From assembly GCF_005080965.1 (NCBI RefSeq), contig NZ_CP034867.1, forward strand, positions 558,001 to 622,000: a DNA stretch of 64,000 nucleotides. Direction: 5' to 3'. The position numbers and the translations under genes are program-made. Positions within the stretch are counted from its first letter, which is position 1. Each line of letters begins with the position of its first letter. Of the stretch, positions 62,183 through 64,000 are shown piece after piece. This DNA is from Buchnera aphidicola (Macrosiphum gaurae) (GTDB lineage Bacteria; Pseudomonadota; Gammaproteobacteria; Enterobacterales; Enterobacteriaceae). Below the pieces are notes generated by a model. That model was given only the letters and a program-made list of their open reading frames with translations, ran no database searches and was not told the origin of the DNA.

Positions 62183-63100
62183 TTATTTTACGAAATGTGA
62201 ATATTTCATTATTGGAGAATTATTTGGGGGAAAAATTATAGTTGCACGTATTCCAAAAGATTTATATTTTTGAATTTGATTACTATCATTATTTACATCT
62301 AAGTCAGATAAATTAGTAGCAACTAATTTGATTGAACCGTCATTTAGAAAGTTTACTTTGTAAATATTTCTTGAATTTTTTATTAGATATTGATCAATCT
62401 CTGGATGTTCAGAAATTAACTGAAGATAAGATTGATACAAAAATTTTTGATTTGCATATGTGGAAATCAATTTTTGAGATTCAATATCTGGTATTATTTT
62501 CTTAAAATCTTCTAGCATTTTTTGTCGATTGTTAATGGGAATAAAATCATTGTTTATAATAAAAAGAAATGGATTTGAATCAGCCATAAATTTTTGATCT
62601 AAATTATCAGATAATTTTAAAGATTCATAGTGTTTTTGAAAATTTTTAATTGTGAATTGAATATTTTGAAGTGAGTTTAATTGATCTGAAACTATCCATA
62701 CGTCATTATTAATAAAATTACTATAATAAGCTTCTTGAATGCTTTTATTCATTCTCGTTTTAAAACTTTGATCTGTTTTTGATATATCTTTTCTTCCTTC
62801 TGAATCGAAATTTTCATCTAATCTTTTGAAGGGATAAAAATCATTGTCATTTTTAGGTTTAGGTGTTGGAGTTAAAAGATCAGGAAATGAACTTTGATAC
62901 TCAGGATGAAGTGGATTGCCATTTAGTTTATTGACAATTTTTATTTTTCCTTGATATCTAATTTTTTCAATAATGGCTCTAATATAAGCTTTTGAAGATT
63001 CAATAATTCTTTCAAGCTGTTTAATATGTTCAGATAGAGCAGCGAGGGATTCTGATTTTGGTTTTGATTTTAAAATTTTATCATCTGGCAAAAAAAACAT
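62183..63100 (-). CDS. Lineage-specific protein, C-terminal part (frame-split gene)
   Basis: I do not recognise this 305-residue protein (MFFLPDDKILKSKPK). It is hydrophilic, with a helical, possibly coiled-coil stretch near residues 20-50 and a more ordered C-terminal third (KVNFLNDGSIKLVATNLSDL, SFGIRATIIFPPNNSP). No signal peptide is visible. The same frame stays open about 65 codons upstream of this ATG, as far as an A9 run, where it meets the end of the 63282-63653 frame. The two are probably one gene of about 490 codons. Buchnera genomes carry a few unique genes (named yba); this may be one. Confidence 0.7.
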   Translation of the reverse strand: MFFLPDDKILKSKPKSESLAALSEHIKQLERIIESSKAYIRAIIEKIRYQGKIKIVNKLNGNPLHPEYQSSFPDLLTPTPKPKNDNDFYPFKRLDENFDSEGRKDISKTDQSFKTRMNKSIQEAYYSNFINNDVWIVSDQLNSLQNIQFTIKNFQKHYESLKLSDNLDQKFMADSNPFLFIINNDFIPINNRQKMLEDFKKIIPDIESQKLISTYANQKFLYQSYLQLISEHPEIDQYLIKNSRNIYKVNFLNDGSIKLVATNLSDLDVNNDSNQIQKYKSFGIRATIIFPPNNSPIMKYSHFVK

Positions 63101-63281
63101 TTTTTTAAATGTTGTACCATTAAATAAATTTATAGTTTCTGTTTTAACAGTTTCATAAGTTTGTACAACTGTGTTTTTTATTGTTTCAAGAATGCTTTCA
63201 GCTATTTCGAAAATATCAAAATCTAGGAATTTGTTATTAGAAGGTTCTGTTTTTTTTTTGAAAAAATTTGAAGGGGATTCT

Positions 63282-63653
63282 TCAAGAATTTTTTTTTATG
63301 AGTATATTTTGATTTTTTTTATCATCACTTTTTTTAATAATTATATTATTTTTTTCTTCTTTATTCATTTCTATATGATATTTTTCAAGAAGAATAGTTT
63401 TTTCGATTTTTTTTTGCATTATATCCAATAAAATCAAAGAATTTTTATATGATTTTTCTAAATTTGTTAAATTTGTTTTATTTTCAACATCATTTAATTT
63501 TTCAGAATTTTTATCATCAAAATTAGTTTTTTGGAATTTATTAATATTTTTTTTGTTATTTAACATTTTTTTTATAGTATCTTCATAAAAATCTGTTTTA
63601 TTTGAATATCTTTTGTTTACTATATCTATATTAAATAAAAAATTAGATGACAT
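63282..63653 (-). CDS. Lineage-specific protein, N-terminal part (frame-split gene)
   Basis: This 123-residue frame starts MSSNFLFNIDIVNKRYSN and is dominated by Lys, Asn, Glu and Ile, with a predicted helical stretch SLILLDIMQKKIEKTILLEKYH truncated here to its core IMQKKIEKTILLEKYH. It ends at 63282, seven bases after an A9 run at 63289-63297. Dropping one A (or adding two) carries the reading into the downstream frame, with KILEESPSNFFKKK as the join. No family is recognised. Its length alone, with low-complexity composition, would make it doubtful; continuity with the next frame makes it credible. Confidence 0.6.
   Translation of the reverse strand: MSSNFLFNIDIVNKRYSNKTDFYEDTIKKMLNNKKNINKFQKTNFDDKNSEKLNDVENKTNLTNLEKSYKNSLILLDIMQKKIEKTILLEKYHIEMNKEEKNNIIIKKSDDKKNQNILIKKNS
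63289..63297 (-). repeat. A9 homopolymer at the frame break of the lineage-specific gene
   Basis: Nine A (on the minus strand) sit where the upstream frame (ILIKKNS, stop at 63282) and the downstream frame (KILEESPSNF) meet. Eight or eleven A would give one uninterrupted reading frame. Confidence 0.85.
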
Positions 63654-63802
63654 AATATTGTGCCTTTTTGAAGAATTATTTTAATATACTTTAAATGTGC
63701 TTTTAAAACTTTAAAATATATAAAAAAATTATTATTCTATATTTTAATTATTTTTTTTTAAAAGTCAAATATTAATTTTAGAAAATAAAAAAGATAGAAA
63801 AT

Positions 63803-64000
63803 ATGAAAATATACTTAAAATTTAACCATTACAATAGAAGAATATACAGTTTAATTAATTCACTTAAATTAAAACATGATGAAAATTGTTCTATGGGTTT
63901 GATAATAAATCATAACTCATTAGAGTTATATAACCGTGAAAATTTTAATCAAAAATCTATAAAAGTTGATTTTACTTCAAAAAAAAATAATTATCGATGT
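63803..64000 (+). CDS. rsmJ: 16S rRNA (guanine-N2)-methyltransferase RsmJ (partial, 3' end outside window)
   Basis: The first 66 codons of a gene run off the right edge. The start at 63803 gives MKIYLKFNHYNRR; LKLKHDENCSMGLIINHNSLELYNRE and KVDFTSKKNNYR follow. These parallel E. coli RsmJ (YhiQ) segments [24 protein letters not shown] and IFVDFVGGAMAHR. RsmJ methylates G1516 of 16S rRNA. The SAM-binding part lies outside, so the call rests on the N-terminal segment only. Confidence 0.78.
   Translation, partial: MKIYLKFNHYNRRIYSLINSLKLKHDENCSMGLIINHNSLELYNRENFNQKSIKVDFTSKKNNYRC

Noticed and set aside
63171-63431. Plus-strand frame rich in F and I opposite the lineage-specific gene
   Set aside because: The hydrophobic look comes from reading poly(A) of the minus-strand gene as poly(T); no start signal supports it.

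Overview
This window is a stretch of the reduced, very AT-rich chromosome of an intracellular gammaproteobacterial symbiont, almost certainly Buchnera aphidicola from an aphid. Nearly every protein is a close, often slightly shortened, ortholog of an Escherichia coli protein. Neighbour pairs keep the enterobacterial order (S10-str, tusBCD, aroKB, rpsF-rpsR-rplI, hflKC-purA, mutL-miaA, mtlA-mtlD, rpmE-ftsN-hslVU), but the genes that normally lie between them are gone. There are no insertion sequences, phages, integrons or CRISPR arrays. The species was judged from gene content and order, not from a search.

Layout: 1-8126 holds the end of the S10 operon (rplP to rpsJ), tuf and fusA, all on the minus strand. 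rpsG, rpsL and tusBCD follow to 10316. Positions 10401-18896 hold fkpA, argD, tsgA, trpS, rpe, a dead dam gene, aroB and aroK. A tRNA-Ser, deoD, deoB, prfC, ansA and nfuA follow to 25051. A degraded open frame, ssb and dnaB come next, then the plus-strand run gshB-ruvX-yggS-hemW, trmB, mutY-yggX-murI, sbcB and tmaR. Around 36.8-37.1 kb are tRNA-Asn and the CAU tRNA-Ile. pyrE, dut, cysQ, the rplI-rpsR-rpsF cluster, rnr, purA, hflC-hflK, miaA-mutL, mtlD-mtlA and pgi extend to 54229. The right end has orn, tRNA-Gly, amiB, rpmE, a miniature ftsN, hslVU, ibpA, fpr, epmA, coaD, a lineage-specific gene in two frames, and the start of rsmJ.

Functional picture: translation dominates (ribosomal proteins, elongation and release factors, tRNA and rRNA modification). 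Next come protein quality control (HslVU, IbpA, HflKC, FkpA), DNA replication and repair (DnaB, SSB, MutL, MutY, ExoI), nucleotide metabolism, the chorismate route feeding symbiont amino acid supply (aroB, aroK), arginine/lysine transamination (argD), and sugar entry by a mannitol phosphotransferase system feeding Pgi.

The most informative features are signs of ongoing decay and of homopolymer-dependent gene states. They are: (1) a full-length dam pseudogene that still aligns end to end with Dam methylase although mutL is intact; (2) amiB split from its signal peptide at a run of ten A; (3) a lineage-specific gene split at a run of nine A; (4) an 83-residue FtsN keeping the membrane anchor and the essential periplasmic motif but no SPOR domain; (5) an A11 run in the presumed sigma-32 promoter of ibpA, the kind of site where a one-base change is known to alter heat tolerance in the pea aphid symbiont; and (6) a second degraded frame at 25203-25649 that I could not identify.
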